From contig CAILVI010000168.1 in NCBI GenBank assembly GCA_903837595.1, positions 1 to 55,656 of the forward strand: 55,656 nucleotides of DNA, read 5' to 3'. Origin of the DNA: an uncultured Thiodictyon sp. (lineage in GTDB: Bacteria > Pseudomonadota > Gammaproteobacteria > Chromatiales > Chromatiaceae). Under the pieces are notes generated by a model. That model made no database searches. It was not told where the DNA came from and worked only from the letters and a program-made list of their open reading frames with translations. The position numbers were made by a program, and so were the translations under genes. Positions 29,736 to 37,858 of the stretch are shown here, piece after piece; positions within the stretch are counted from its first letter, which is position 1, and each line of letters starts with the position of its first letter.

Positions 29736-30348
29736 CCCGGCGCCGCGTCCAACTCGTCATCCTGTGTGAAGTCGCCAGCACGCGGCCTTTGCGCGCCGCT
29801 TCGCCTACGCCAACGGCTGGAACAAGCGACAGATCGATGTTATTCCGAATCCTTACGGCCGCGAGGGCCGTGGTAGCGGGGAACAATGGGTCAGAAAGCG
29901 CTATGCCGTTGAAGTGGCTAAGCTACGCCGCGCACCGCATGTCGCTCGGGCACTCGTGGTTATAATCGATAATGACATGAAAAATCTGCCGCCTGCCCAA
30001 CCAGCGGGAGAAGCGGTCCAGCCGTTCAAGAAAGCCCACGAGAAACGAATCAAGAGTCGCGAAGAGCAGCTGGCGCTAGCACTGGAGGAAGCGGGTTTGC
30101 CGGCAAGAACGCCCGACCAGGCCGTGCTGCATATCGTTCCGGCCCGCAACATCGAAACCTGGCTCGAATATCTGAAGGGCGAAGAGGTCGACGAGCGCGG
30201 AAAGAAACTTTATAAGGATTCACCAGAACGCGATTGCCGCCCGATGGTCGAAAAACTCAAAGCGATGTGCGACGCCCAGAGGCTTCGCGAGCCCGCACCA
30301 GCCTCGCTTGAGCGCGCCTGCACCGAATACCGGACAAGGATGCAATGA
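29732..30348 (+). pseudogene. TOPRIM-like putative nuclease partner of the ATPase, frameshifted
   Basis: The frame starts MTRRRVQLVILCE and then shifts; adding one base near 29771 gives a continuous 205-residue protein continuing QHAAFARRFAYANGWN. The conserved acidic CE near residue 13 and LVVIIDND near residue 75 (E...DxD) resemble a TOPRIM core, as in OLD-associated, RloB-like or AriB-like nucleases that work with AAA ATPases. I cannot assign the exact family. It is coupled to the ATPase gene by an ATGA overlap and lies before hsdS. The predicted role is an antiphage effector triggered through the ATPase, by analogy only. Confidence 0.65.
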
Positions 30349-30463
30349 GACAGATTCACTCTGCGGAGAAATGCCTGCTGGTGGCAATAGCGGGTCTTGG
30401 TCGAGGCGCGAGGCTGGCCCTATCGGGCCGAGGTTGGGTCTTGAATCGCGGGAGGTTCGCGCG

Positions 30464-31909
30464 ATGAAGTGGCCGGCTTATCCCGAGTACAAGGAGAGCG
30501 AGGTCGAATGGTTGAGAGAAGTGCCAAGAGATTGGGAAGTTAAGCCCGTCAAGCGTATCGGCCGTATCCGGTACGGCTTGGGCGAACCGCCGGAGCTAGC
30601 CGAAGACGGCATCCCATTTATTCGCGCGACGGATATGAAGAAAGGCCATATCGTGCTCGAAACTGCGCTGCGGGTTAATCCCAGCGAAGTTCCTTGGGGT
30701 CGTGGACCGCAACTTCGGACGGGAGAGATTCTTGTTGTCAGGAGTGGCGCTTACACGGGCGATTCGGCATTAGTCACCGAGGAGTGTGACGGATGAATCG
30801 CGGGATACGACATGGTTGTTACCCTGCAATCCGTTGTTCCGCGCTTTGTCGCCTGGGTATTCCTATCTAAGTATGTGGTGGAGAGCCAATTCGAGATTGC
30901 GAGGTCTCGGGCAGCACAACCGCATCTCAATGCCGAGGACCTCGCCAGCGCGATATTGACGTTACCTTCGATATCCGAACAGGAGGAGATTGCTGACTTT
31001 CTCGACGCAAAGACCGCGAAAATTGATGTCCTGATCGCAAAAAAACGAGAATTGATCGGCCAACTTAAAGAGAAGCGTGCGGCCCTGATCGCCCACGCAG
31101 TGACCCGCGGCTTACCTCCCGACGCTGCCGCGGCGGCCGGCTTCGATCGCGATCCTCCGCGCAAGCCTTCAGGCATTCAGTGGCTTGGGGATATCCCTGA
31201 TCACTGGGGCTTGGCGCCCCTATGCTACCTGGTTAAGTTTCGCGGGGGTTCGACCCCGAGCAAAGACAATCCGGAATTCTGGGACGGCGAAACTCCTTGG
31301 GTATCCGCGAAAGATATGAAAGTCTGGGAGATCGGTGATTCGATCGATCACGTTTCAGAAGAAGCCCTGCGCGAAACCAGCCTGACGGTCTTGCCCCATG
31401 ATTCGGTGCTTATCGTGGTGCGCGGCATGATTCTGATTCATACGTTCCCGGTCGCCCGGACAACGGCGAATGTCACGATCAATCAGGACATGAAGGCGCT
31501 GCTTGCAGGCCCGCGCATCCTGCCCGCATTCCTTCAGTTCGCCTTGTCTGGTTTTTCGAAGGTTTTCATTTCCCTCACCGATGAATCGGCGCATGGAACA
31601 CGTAAGATCGAGCAGGCGGTTCTTGCGCGCTTCATGCTGGCTATTCCACCAATCCGCGAGCAAGAAGCTATCGTCAATTACCTGGAATTGGAGCGTGAAC
31701 GAACGGATTTGCTTCTTTCCAAGGTCATGGTGATTGTCGCGCAACTGTCGGAATACCGGTCGTCCCTCATCACCGCTGCCGTCACCGGCAAGATCGACGT
31801 GCGCGGTTGGCGGGAAGCGAGCAACCGCGCCTCTCCCGAGGTCGTCGCGATGGGTTTCGCTGCGCTCTACCCATCCTACCCCGGCCAACCGCACGGCACG
31901 AGATCGTAG
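30464..31909 (+). pseudogene. hsdS: Type I specificity subunit HsdS, interrupted by TGA
   Basis: HsdS reads the DNA target for methylation and cleavage through two target recognition domains. ATG 30464 follows GGGAGG. The first domain runs through WPAYPEYKESEVEWL to GDSALVTEECDG, where an in-frame TGA (30794-30796, codon 111) interrupts it. The same frame resumes IAGYDMVVTLQS, typical HsdS. The central helical spacer SEQEEIADFLDAKTAKID, the second domain starting SGIQWLGDIPDHWG and the second spacer REQEAIVNYLELER are all present. The last residues (GFAALYPSYPG and beyond) are encoded by a REP palindrome, so the natural C-terminus has been replaced. Full length would be 481 residues. Confidence 0.88.
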
Positions 31910-32056
31910 CATGGTCAGAGCGCAGCGAAACCCATCATCCCCCAACCACCGGATAGCGCGGCGTCGTAGGATGGGTAGAGCGCAGCGAAACCCGTCATCC
32001 CCCAACCGCCGGATAGCGCGGTATCCTAGGATGGGTAGAGCGCAGCGAAACCCATC
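31849..32056. repeat. REP palindrome cluster upstream of the RAYT gene
   Basis: One inverted copy (31849-31879, GATGGGTTTCGC then GCTCTACCCATCCTAC) overlaps the end of hsdS. It is followed by three direct copies of the complementary unit starting at 31906, 31966 and 32026, so the direct copies have an exact 60-base period. Each contains GTAGAGCGCAGCGAAACCC or a near match. Such units are substrates of the adjacent REP-associated tyrosine transposase. Confidence 0.88.
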
Positions 32057-32080
32057 GTTGCCGGGCGCGGAGCCAAGGTT

Positions 32081-32614
32081 ATGACCGATTACCGTCGCTG
32101 CCGCGTCCCGGGTGGGACCTATTTCTTTACCCTGACGCTACAGGAGCGGGCTGCGTCGCTGCTCGTCGACCGTATCGATGACCTCCGCAACGCCTTTCGG
32201 GAGGTCCGCACGCAGCACCCGTTCACAATCGAGGCGATCGTGGTTTTGCCCGCGCATCTGCATTGCATTTGGTCGCTGCCCGACGGCGACAGCGATTACA
32301 GTATGCGCTGGCGTCAGATCAAGTCGGCCTTTTCGCGTACCATCCCCAAGGAGGAGCGGCTGTCGGCAAGCCGACGGCGCAAGGGCGAACGGGGTATCTG
32401 GCAACGGCGATTCTGGGAGCACACCATTCGTGACGACCGGGGATACGCGACCCGCTTCGATTACATTCATTACAATCCCGTGAAACACGGGTATGTCAAA
32501 CGGGTGAAGGATTGGCCGTTTTCTTCCTTCCATCGTTATGTTCGGCTGGGGGTTTATCCGGAGGATTGGGGCGGCGATCCGGATCTGGCCCAGTTGGATT
32601 TGGAAGAGGACTGA
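32081..32614 (+). mobile_element. REP-associated tyrosine transposase (RAYT)
   Basis: A single-domain Y1 transposase that nicks and joins REP palindromes. The 177-residue protein has the HUH motif as LPAHLHCIW (about residues 56-64), the catalytic tyrosine in FDYIHYNPVKHGY (about residues 125-137), and the typical RDDRGYATRFDYIH and WPFSSFHRYV stretches. It is flanked by three direct REP units and one inverted unit on the left and an inverted unit on the right (32650-32680), a complete REPtron-like arrangement. It lies inside the type I operon between hsdS and hsdR and shows no lesion. Confidence 0.93.
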
Positions 32615-32649
32615 CGGGCGGCCGGGCGGCGTTCCACTTGGGCGGGGGT

Positions 32650-32680
32650 GATGGGTTTCGCTTCGCTCTACCCATCCTAC
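32650..32680. repeat. REP palindrome downstream of the RAYT gene
   Basis: GATGGGTTTCGCTTCGCTC followed by TACCCATCCTAC, the same unit as at 31849-31879 with one base different, in the same orientation. With the left cluster it brackets the transposase. It lies 50 bases before hsdR and would add spurious codons if hsdR were started at the upstream ATG. Confidence 0.88.
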
Positions 32681-32728
32681 GAACGGCGAATGGCGAACGA
32701 TAAACATAATGAAGACGGCAGGATCGCG

Positions 32729-35700
32729 ATGAGCCAGACGAACGAGCACGCCTTCGAGTCCTATTGCGAGCAGATGCTGCTGACCCAGGGCGGATGGGAG
32801 CGGGGCGACCTGGCCGAATGGGATCGGGGCCTGGCGCTCTTTCCCGCCCGAGTCTGCGCCTTTCTGGCGGATTCACAACCGGTCTTGTGGCAGAAGCTGC
32901 ACGACCTGCACGGCGACGCTCTGAGGACCAGGGTGGTCGCGGTCCTGGCCAAGGAACTGGACCTCAAGGGGATGCTGCATGTCCTGCGCCGCGGCTTTAA
33001 GTTCCAAGGCAAGACCTTGCGCATGGCCTACTTCAAGCCGGCCCATGGGCTGAACGCGGCCGTGGTCGAACTATTCGCCAAGAATCGCCTCACGGTGACG
33101 CGACAGGTGCCGTGCCACGCCAAGGGCGGTAAGACCTTGGATATGCTGCTGGCACTCAATGGACTGCCCATCGGGACCTGCGAACTGAAGAATCCGGGTA
33201 CCGGCGAGAACTGGCGGCATGCAGTGCAGCAGTACCGCAGCCGCCGGGACCCCGCTGCCCCCTTGTTCCAGTTCAAGGCCCGTGCCCTAGTGCACTTCGC
33301 CGTCGACCCGGATGAGGTGCATATGACGACGCGCCTGCTGGGGGAGCGCACGCGCTTCCTGCCCTTCAACCGGGGTAGCGACCCCGGGACCATCGGCTGC
33401 GGGGCCGGGAATCCGGCGCACCGGTCCGGCTATCGCACCGGCTATTTCTGGGAGGATGTGCTGGCCCGGGAGGGGCTGCTGGAGGTGCTGGGCAGCTTCA
33501 TGTTCATCGAGCGCAAGGAGGAGAAGCAGGAGGACGCCAAGGGCAAGGTCCGCCGCGTCACCAAAGAGACGCTGATCTTTCCCCGCTATCACCAACTCGA
33601 TGCGGTGCGTCTCTTGGTGCGGTTGGCCGGTGTAGAGGGGGCCGGGCACAATTCGCTCACCCAGCACTCGGCCGGCAGCGGCAAGACCAATACCATTTCT
33701 TGGCTGGCCCATCGGTTGGCGAGCCTGCATACCGACGGCGATCTGAAGGTCTTCGATTGCGTCGTCGTCATCACGGATCGCCGGGTGCTAGACCGCCAAT
33801 TGCAGGACGCGATTTACCAGATCGAACACGCACAGGGCGTGGTCAAGGCCATTGACGAAGACTCGGCTCAACTCGCCCTGGCCCTGGTCGATGGGACCAA
33901 GATCGTCATCACGACCTTGCAGAAGTTCCCGTTCGTGCTGCGCGGCCTGCTCCGTGCGGCCGGGGCCGAGAGCGTCGATGCGCCGTCCGCGGCTGCTCGC
34001 GAACGGGCGGCTGCCTGGAAGGCGCAGATTGCCACCCGCCGATACGCAATCATCGTGGATGAGGCCCATTCCAGCCAGACCGGCGAGACGGCCCGCGAGA
34101 TGAAGGCGATTCTGGGCGCCGGGTCTGGCTTTTCGGACCCCGAGCACGCGGAACCCACCGCGGTCGACGAGGCGAACCCGGACGAACCGCCGGCCAACGA
34201 CTGGCAGGATGGGCTTGCCGCGGTCCTGGAGACCCGCGGACCCCAGCCGAACCTGAGCTTCTTCGCCTTCACGGCGACGCCCAAGCCTCGGACCCTGGAG
34301 TTGTTCGGGCGGCGGATCGATTCGGAAATTCCGCAGGCGATCCACGTTTACAGCATGCGTCAGGCCATCGAGGAGGGATTCATCCTGGATGTGCTGACGA
34401 ACTACACGACCTATGAGGTGTATTACCGCCTGCTCAAGAAGGTCGCCGACGATCCGCTCCTGCCGGAACGCAAGGCGACGAAGGCCCTGGCGCGCCACAT
34501 GAGTCTGCACGAGTACAACATTGAGCAGAAGACGGCGATCATGGTGGAGCATTTCCGCGGGAAGGTCATGCCGCGTGTGCAGGGCCAGGCCAAGGCCATG
34601 GTGGTGACCGGCTCGCGCCTTCATGCCGTGCGCTACATGCTGGCCTTCCAGCGCTACATCAGCGCGCACGGTTATCCGGATGTGCGCCCGCTGGTCGCCT
34701 TCAGCGGCACCGTACGTGACCCGAAGAGCCATCTGGAGCACACCGAGCCCCGGATGAATCCTGACTGCGTGACCGGCAAGCCGATCGGCGAGGCGGCCCT
34801 GCCCGAACGTTTCGATTCCAGCGACTACAACCTCTTGCTGGTCGCCGACAAGTATCAGACCGGCTTCGATCAGCCCAAGTTGCTCGCCATGTACGTGGAC
34901 AAGCGCCTGGACGGCGTGCAGGCGGTGCAGACGCTCTCCCGCCTCAATCGCAACTTGCCCGGCAAGGATGCCCAGTTCGTGCTGGACTTCGTGAACAAGG
35001 CCGAGGACATCTTTAAGGCGTTCAAGCCCTATTTCGACGTCGCCCACCTTGAGGAGACGTCAGACCCCGCGTTGCTGAACCGGCTGAAGCATGAGCTGGA
35101 CCAGACACAGGTCTACCACTGGCGGGAGGTCGAGGCGTTCGCCCGGGTCTTCTACCGGGCGCCGGAGCGCCAGGCCCCGGCCGATCACGCAGCGATGGAG
35201 AAGCAGCTTCAGCCTGCCGTCGATCGCTTCCGCGAGCTTCCCGACGATGAGGCACGGCAGGCGTTTCTGGACCGCCTCAGGGGCTTCGTCCGCGCCTATG
35301 CCTTTCTCAGCCAGATCATTCCCTACGCTGACCAAGAGCTTGAAATGCTCTACAGCTTCGGCCGCTTTCTGCTGCCCCATCTGCACGTTGGGGACGCCGA
35401 AACGCCGGTGCGGCTGGCGGATGAGGTCGCGCTGGAATACTACCGGGCTGACCGCGCCTTCTCCGGCCTCATTGACCTGCGCGACGGGGACCCGGTACCG
35501 CTCAAGCCGACGAAAGATATCGGCACTGGCCGGGCCGAAGACCCGCCCGCGCCGCTCTCGGAGATAATCAAGGCACTGAACGAGCGCTTCAGCACTGCCT
35601 TCAGCGAGGAAGATCGGCTGTTCCTGGCCCAGATCGAGGAACGGGCGCTCAAAGATGAACAGATCGCCGGCACGGCCCGAGCGAACCCGCTGGACAAGTT

Positions 35701-35881
35701 CAAGGTCGGGGTACGCAAGGCCGTCGAAGGCCTGCTGGTGCAACAGGTGGAGGAGAACGATGCGTTCGTGACGCGCTACCTGGAAGACGAGGCATTCCAG
35801 CAAGTGGTCTTTGAGGGACTGGCCGAGGCGATCTTTGCAAACCTTAAGGACGAGCCGTCGGATCGGCCCGTGCGCCATTAA
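32729..35881 (+). CDS. hsdR: Type I restriction endonuclease subunit HsdR
   Basis: HsdR is the motor and nuclease subunit. From ATG 32729 (AGGA five bases upstream) it has 1050 residues and is uninterrupted. The N-terminal PD-(D/E)xK nuclease is visible as LDMLLALNGLPIGTCELKNP (about residues 137-156). The SF2 translocase follows: Walker A SAGSGKT (about residue 314), DEAH box IVDEAHSSQTG (about residue 446) and FTATPKPRTLELFG (about residue 515). The helical region that contacts HsdM is at the C-terminus. With hsdM and hsdS broken it should have no partner unless one is encoded elsewhere. Confidence 0.94.
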   Translation: MSQTNEHAFESYCEQMLLTQGGWERGDLAEWDRGLALFPARVCAFLADSQPVLWQKLHDLHGDALRTRVVAVLAKELDLKGMLHVLRRGFKFQGKTLRMAYFKPAHGLNAAVVELFAKNRLTVTRQVPCHAKGGKTLDMLLALNGLPIGTCELKNPGTGENWRHAVQQYRSRRDPAAPLFQFKARALVHFAVDPDEVHMTTRLLGERTRFLPFNRGSDPGTIGCGAGNPAHRSGYRTGYFWEDVLAREGLLEVLGSFMFIERKEEKQEDAKGKVRRVTKETLIFPRYHQLDAVRLLVRLAGVEGAGHNSLTQHSAGSGKTNTISWLAHRLASLHTDGDLKVFDCVVVITDRRVLDRQLQDAIYQIEHAQGVVKAIDEDSAQLALALVDGTKIVITTLQKFPFVLRGLLRAAGAESVDAPSAAARERAAAWKAQIATRRYAIIVDEAHSSQTGETAREMKAILGAGSGFSDPEHAEPTAVDEANPDEPPANDWQDGLAAVLETRGPQPNLSFFAFTATPKPRTLELFGRRIDSEIPQAIHVYSMRQAIEEGFILDVLTNYTTYEVYYRLLKKVADDPLLPERKATKALARHMSLHEYNIEQKTAIMVEHFRGKVMPRVQGQAKAMVVTGSRLHAVRYMLAFQRYISAHGYPDVRPLVAFSGTVRDPKSHLEHTEPRMNPDCVTGKPIGEAALPERFDSSDYNLLLVADKYQTGFDQPKLLAMYVDKRLDGVQAVQTLSRLNRNLPGKDAQFVLDFVNKAEDIFKAFKPYFDVAHLEETSDPALLNRLKHELDQTQVYHWREVEAFARVFYRAPERQAPADHAAMEKQLQPAVDRFRELPDDEARQAFLDRLRGFVRAYAFLSQIIPYADQELEMLYSFGRFLLPHLHVGDAETPVRLADEVALEYYRADRAFSGLIDLRDGDPVPLKPTKDIGTGRAEDPPAPLSEIIKALNERFSTAFSEEDRLFLAQIEERALKDEQIAGTARANPLDKFKVGVRKAVEGLLVQQVEENDAFVTRYLEDEAFQQVVFEGLAEAIFANLKDEPSDRPVRH

Positions 35882-35924
35882 GCCTGTGAACAGATTGTTC
35901 CGCCCCAGCGCCCTATAAACGAAA

Positions 35925-35949
35925 AACGCCAGCTTTTTGGGCTGGCGTT
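35925..35949 (-). terminator. Intrinsic terminator after tRNA-Phe
   Basis: A perfect nine-base stem (AACGCCAGC / GCTGGCGTT) with a seven-base loop. Read leftwards it is followed by a T-run, so it terminates the tRNA-Phe transcript about 16 bases after its CCA. It may also help stop hsdR transcription from the other side. Confidence 0.8.
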
Positions 35950-35964
35950 ATCACTTGTTTGATA

Positions 35965-36040
35965 TGGTGCCCAGGGGCGGAATCGAACCACCGACACGAG
36001 GATTTTCAATCCTCTGCTCTACCAACTGAGCTACCTGGGC
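35965..36040 (-). tRNA. tRNA-Phe (GAA)
   Basis: A 76-base cloverleaf on the minus strand: acceptor stem GCCCAGG/CCTGGGC, encoded CCA end, D-loop AGCTCAGTTGGTAGAGC, anticodon loop TTGAAAA with GAA, and T-arm GGTTCGATTCC. The sequence closely resembles E. coli tRNA-Phe. Its 3' end faces the hsd island. Confidence 0.97.
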
Positions 36041-36259
36041 GAGAAAGAGTCAGCAACAACCGCTGGTATCAAGCGGATCGATCCGTATCCGCACCTACGT
36101 TACTGACAAGCCACCTATTAAAGCCGGACAGCGGTCCTGCGTCAAGCCTGAAATCAGGGCTTCTGTTTGCCGGTGACAGGCCGTTAGCCCGTGCCGACAT
36201 GCACAAACCCGAAGCCCCAACTGCGGCCAATAGCGGCGGCTCACGGCCTCTTCAAACAT

Positions 36260-36287
36260 GAAGGGGGCCAGTAAAACTGCCCCCTTC
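36260..36287. terminator. Hairpin between the two tRNA genes
   Basis: GAAGGGGGC and GCCCCCTTC form a nine-base stem around a ten-base loop that can pair further (CAGT/ACT). It lies just after the CCA end of tRNA-Asn in its reading direction, a likely terminator or processing structure. No clear T-run follows. Confidence 0.5.
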
Positions 36288-36294
36288 CAGCATT

Positions 36295-36370
36295 TGGCTC
36301 CCCGGGACGGGCTCGAACCGCCGACCTAATGATTAACAGTCATCCGCTCTACCGACTGAGCTACCGGGGA
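36295..36370 (-). tRNA. tRNA-Asn (GTT)
   Basis: A 76-base cloverleaf on the minus strand: acceptor stem TCCCCGG/CCGGGGA, encoded CCA, D-arm AGCTCAGTCGGTAGAGC, anticodon loop CTGTTAA with GTT, T-arm GGTTCGAGCC. It matches the asparagine isoacceptor pattern. About 250 bases separate it from tRNA-Phe, with no gene between. Confidence 0.96.
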
Positions 36371-36466
36371 ATGTCGCGAGCCCGAAATATTAAACTATGC
36401 GGGCGTCATCAGTCAACAGCCAGGTGCGGCGAATTTGCCGCTCGCCGGTCGGCACTCGCCGCATCC

Positions 36467-36493
36467 CGTCGCGGCCTGGGGGCCGCTCCTAGG
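36467..36493. repeat. REP-like palindrome, family B, overlapping the aminotransferase stop
   Basis: CGTCGCGGCCTGGGGGCCGC followed by TCCTAGG. The complementary strand supplies the TAG stop codon of the aminotransferase gene. The same unit occurs at 37799-37850 (two inverted copies) and 46839-46866. Confidence 0.8.
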
Positions 36494-37673
36494 CAACCGC
36501 GGTGGCGATCCGCTCCAGGGCCTGGTCGAGGTTGCTGCGGCTGGTGGCGATGGAGATGCGCACATGCCCGGTGAGCCCGAAGGCGGCGCCCGGCACCAGG
36601 GCCACGCCGACCTTCTCCAGCAGGTACTCGGCGAACTCCAGATCGTTGTTGACCCCGGGCAGGCGCTCGATGGCATGCTGGACCCGGGGGAAGACGTAGA
36701 AGGTCCCGTCGGTGGGCAGGCACTCGATGCCGGGGATGGCGTTCAGGCCGGCCACCACATGGTCGTGCCGCTCCTTGAATGCCTTGACCATGGTACCGAT
36801 GCAGTCCTGGGGGCCTTCCAGCGCGGCCTGGGCGGCGACCTGGGAGATCGAGGTCGGGTTGGATGTGCTCTGCGACTGGATCTTGGCCATGGCCTTGATC
36901 ACCTCAACCGGGCCGCCGGCATAGCCGATGCGCCATCCGGTCATGGCATAGGCCTTGGAGACGCCGTTGAGCACTAGGGTGCGGGGGGCGAGATCCGGGC
37001 AGACGTTGACGATGTTGACGAACGGGGCCGCGTCCCAGCGGATGTGTTCGTACATGTCGTCGGTGGCGATCAGCGCCCGCGGGAAGTCCCGCAGGACCTC
37101 GCCCAGGGCCTTCAACTCGTCAGCGCTGTAAGACATCCCGGTGGGGTTGGACGGGCTGTTGATGACCACCAGCCGGGTCTTGTCGTTCATGGCCGCCTTG
37201 AGCTGCGCCGGGGAGATCTTGAACTGTTGATCGGCAGCGGCATGCACCAGCACCGGGGCGCCGCCGGCCAGGAGCACGATGTCCGGGTAGGAAACCCAGT
37301 AGGGCGCCGGGATTACTACCTCGTCGCCCGGGTCGATGACCGCGAGTGCCAGGTTGAAGAAGCTCTGCTTGCCACCGCAGGAGACCAGGATTTGGTCTGG
37401 GGTGTAGTCCAGTGCGTTCTCGCGCTTGAACTTGGCAACCACGGCGGCCTTGAGGCCAGGTGTGCCGTCGACCGCGGTGTACTTGGTGAAGCCCTGGTTG
37501 ATGGCCTCGATGGCGGCGGCCTTGATGTGGTCCGGGGTGTCGAAGTCGGGCTCACCGGTGCCCAGGCCGATCACGTCCTTGCCGGCTGCCTTGAGGGCCT
37601 TGGCGCGGGCGTCGACTGCGAGGGTGGCGGAGGGCTTGACGGCCTGGACGCGGGCGGCGAGCTTGATGGTCAT
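36489..37673 (-). CDS. Pyridoxal phosphate-dependent aminotransferase (aspartate aminotransferase type)
   Basis: Class I aminotransferase, most like the bacterial Ib-type aspartate aminotransferases. From ATG 37673 it has 394 residues starting MTIKLAARVQAVKPSATLAV. It shows GLGTGEPDFDTPDHIK (about residue 36), NSPSNPTGMSYS with the conserved PLP-site asparagine (about residue 173), and the lysine motif LNGVSKAYAMTGWRIGYAGG (about residues 232-251), where the lysine holds the cofactor. The frame is open further upstream, but that part is REP sequence and not protein-like. Its stop codon TAG lies inside a REP unit. Confidence 0.93.
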   Translation of the reverse strand: MTIKLAARVQAVKPSATLAVDARAKALKAAGKDVIGLGTGEPDFDTPDHIKAAAIEAINQGFTKYTAVDGTPGLKAAVVAKFKRENALDYTPDQILVSCGGKQSFFNLALAVIDPGDEVVIPAPYWVSYPDIVLLAGGAPVLVHAAADQQFKISPAQLKAAMNDKTRLVVINSPSNPTGMSYSADELKALGEVLRDFPRALIATDDMYEHIRWDAAPFVNIVNVCPDLAPRTLVLNGVSKAYAMTGWRIGYAGGPVEVIKAMAKIQSQSTSNPTSISQVAAQAALEGPQDCIGTMVKAFKERHDHVVAGLNAIPGIECLPTDGTFYVFPRVQHAIERLPGVNNDLEFAEYLLEKVGVALVPGAAFGLTGHVRISIATSRSNLDQALERIATAVA

Positions 37674-37798
37674 CGGCAAGGGTCTCGAGTGAACTGGTGC
37701 GGTTGGACGGAAGTCTGCGATCCCTAATGATATCGGATCGCGCGGGCGCGGACACCCGTCCCGCGCACATGCCCGAGCGCGGGGGATTGCGCACTCCT

Positions 37799-37850
37799 CG
37801 TCGCGGCCGGGGGCGCTCCTACGCTGTAGGAGCGGCCCCCGGCCGCGACG
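37799..37850. repeat. REP-like palindrome pair, family B
   Basis: Two head-to-head copies: CGTCGCGGCCGGGGGCGCTC then CTAC, a three-base centre, and GTAGGAGCGGCCCCCGGCCG then CGACG. The pair lies eight bases beyond the cysNC stop codon and could fold into a long hairpin acting as terminator for the leftward cys transcript. Confidence 0.88.
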
Positions 37851-37858
37851 CACCTAGC

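Noticed and set aside
31906-32056. CRISPR array
   Set aside because: The 60-base periodic units vary little along their length, are partly palindromic with an inverted partner at each side, have no unique spacers, and sit next to a RAYT gene. They are REP units.
33788-35047. A 419-codon antisense frame inside hsdR
   Set aside because: It is a shadow of hsdR on the other strand caused by high GC content. Similar long antisense frames lie over uvrB, secD and secF. None has a family signature.
35965-36040. tRNA-Phe as the integration site of the hsd island
   Set aside because: The tRNA 3' end faces the island, but no integrase is present and the far side (26273-26524) shares only the eight bases TGGTGCCC with the tRNA end, which is expected by chance.
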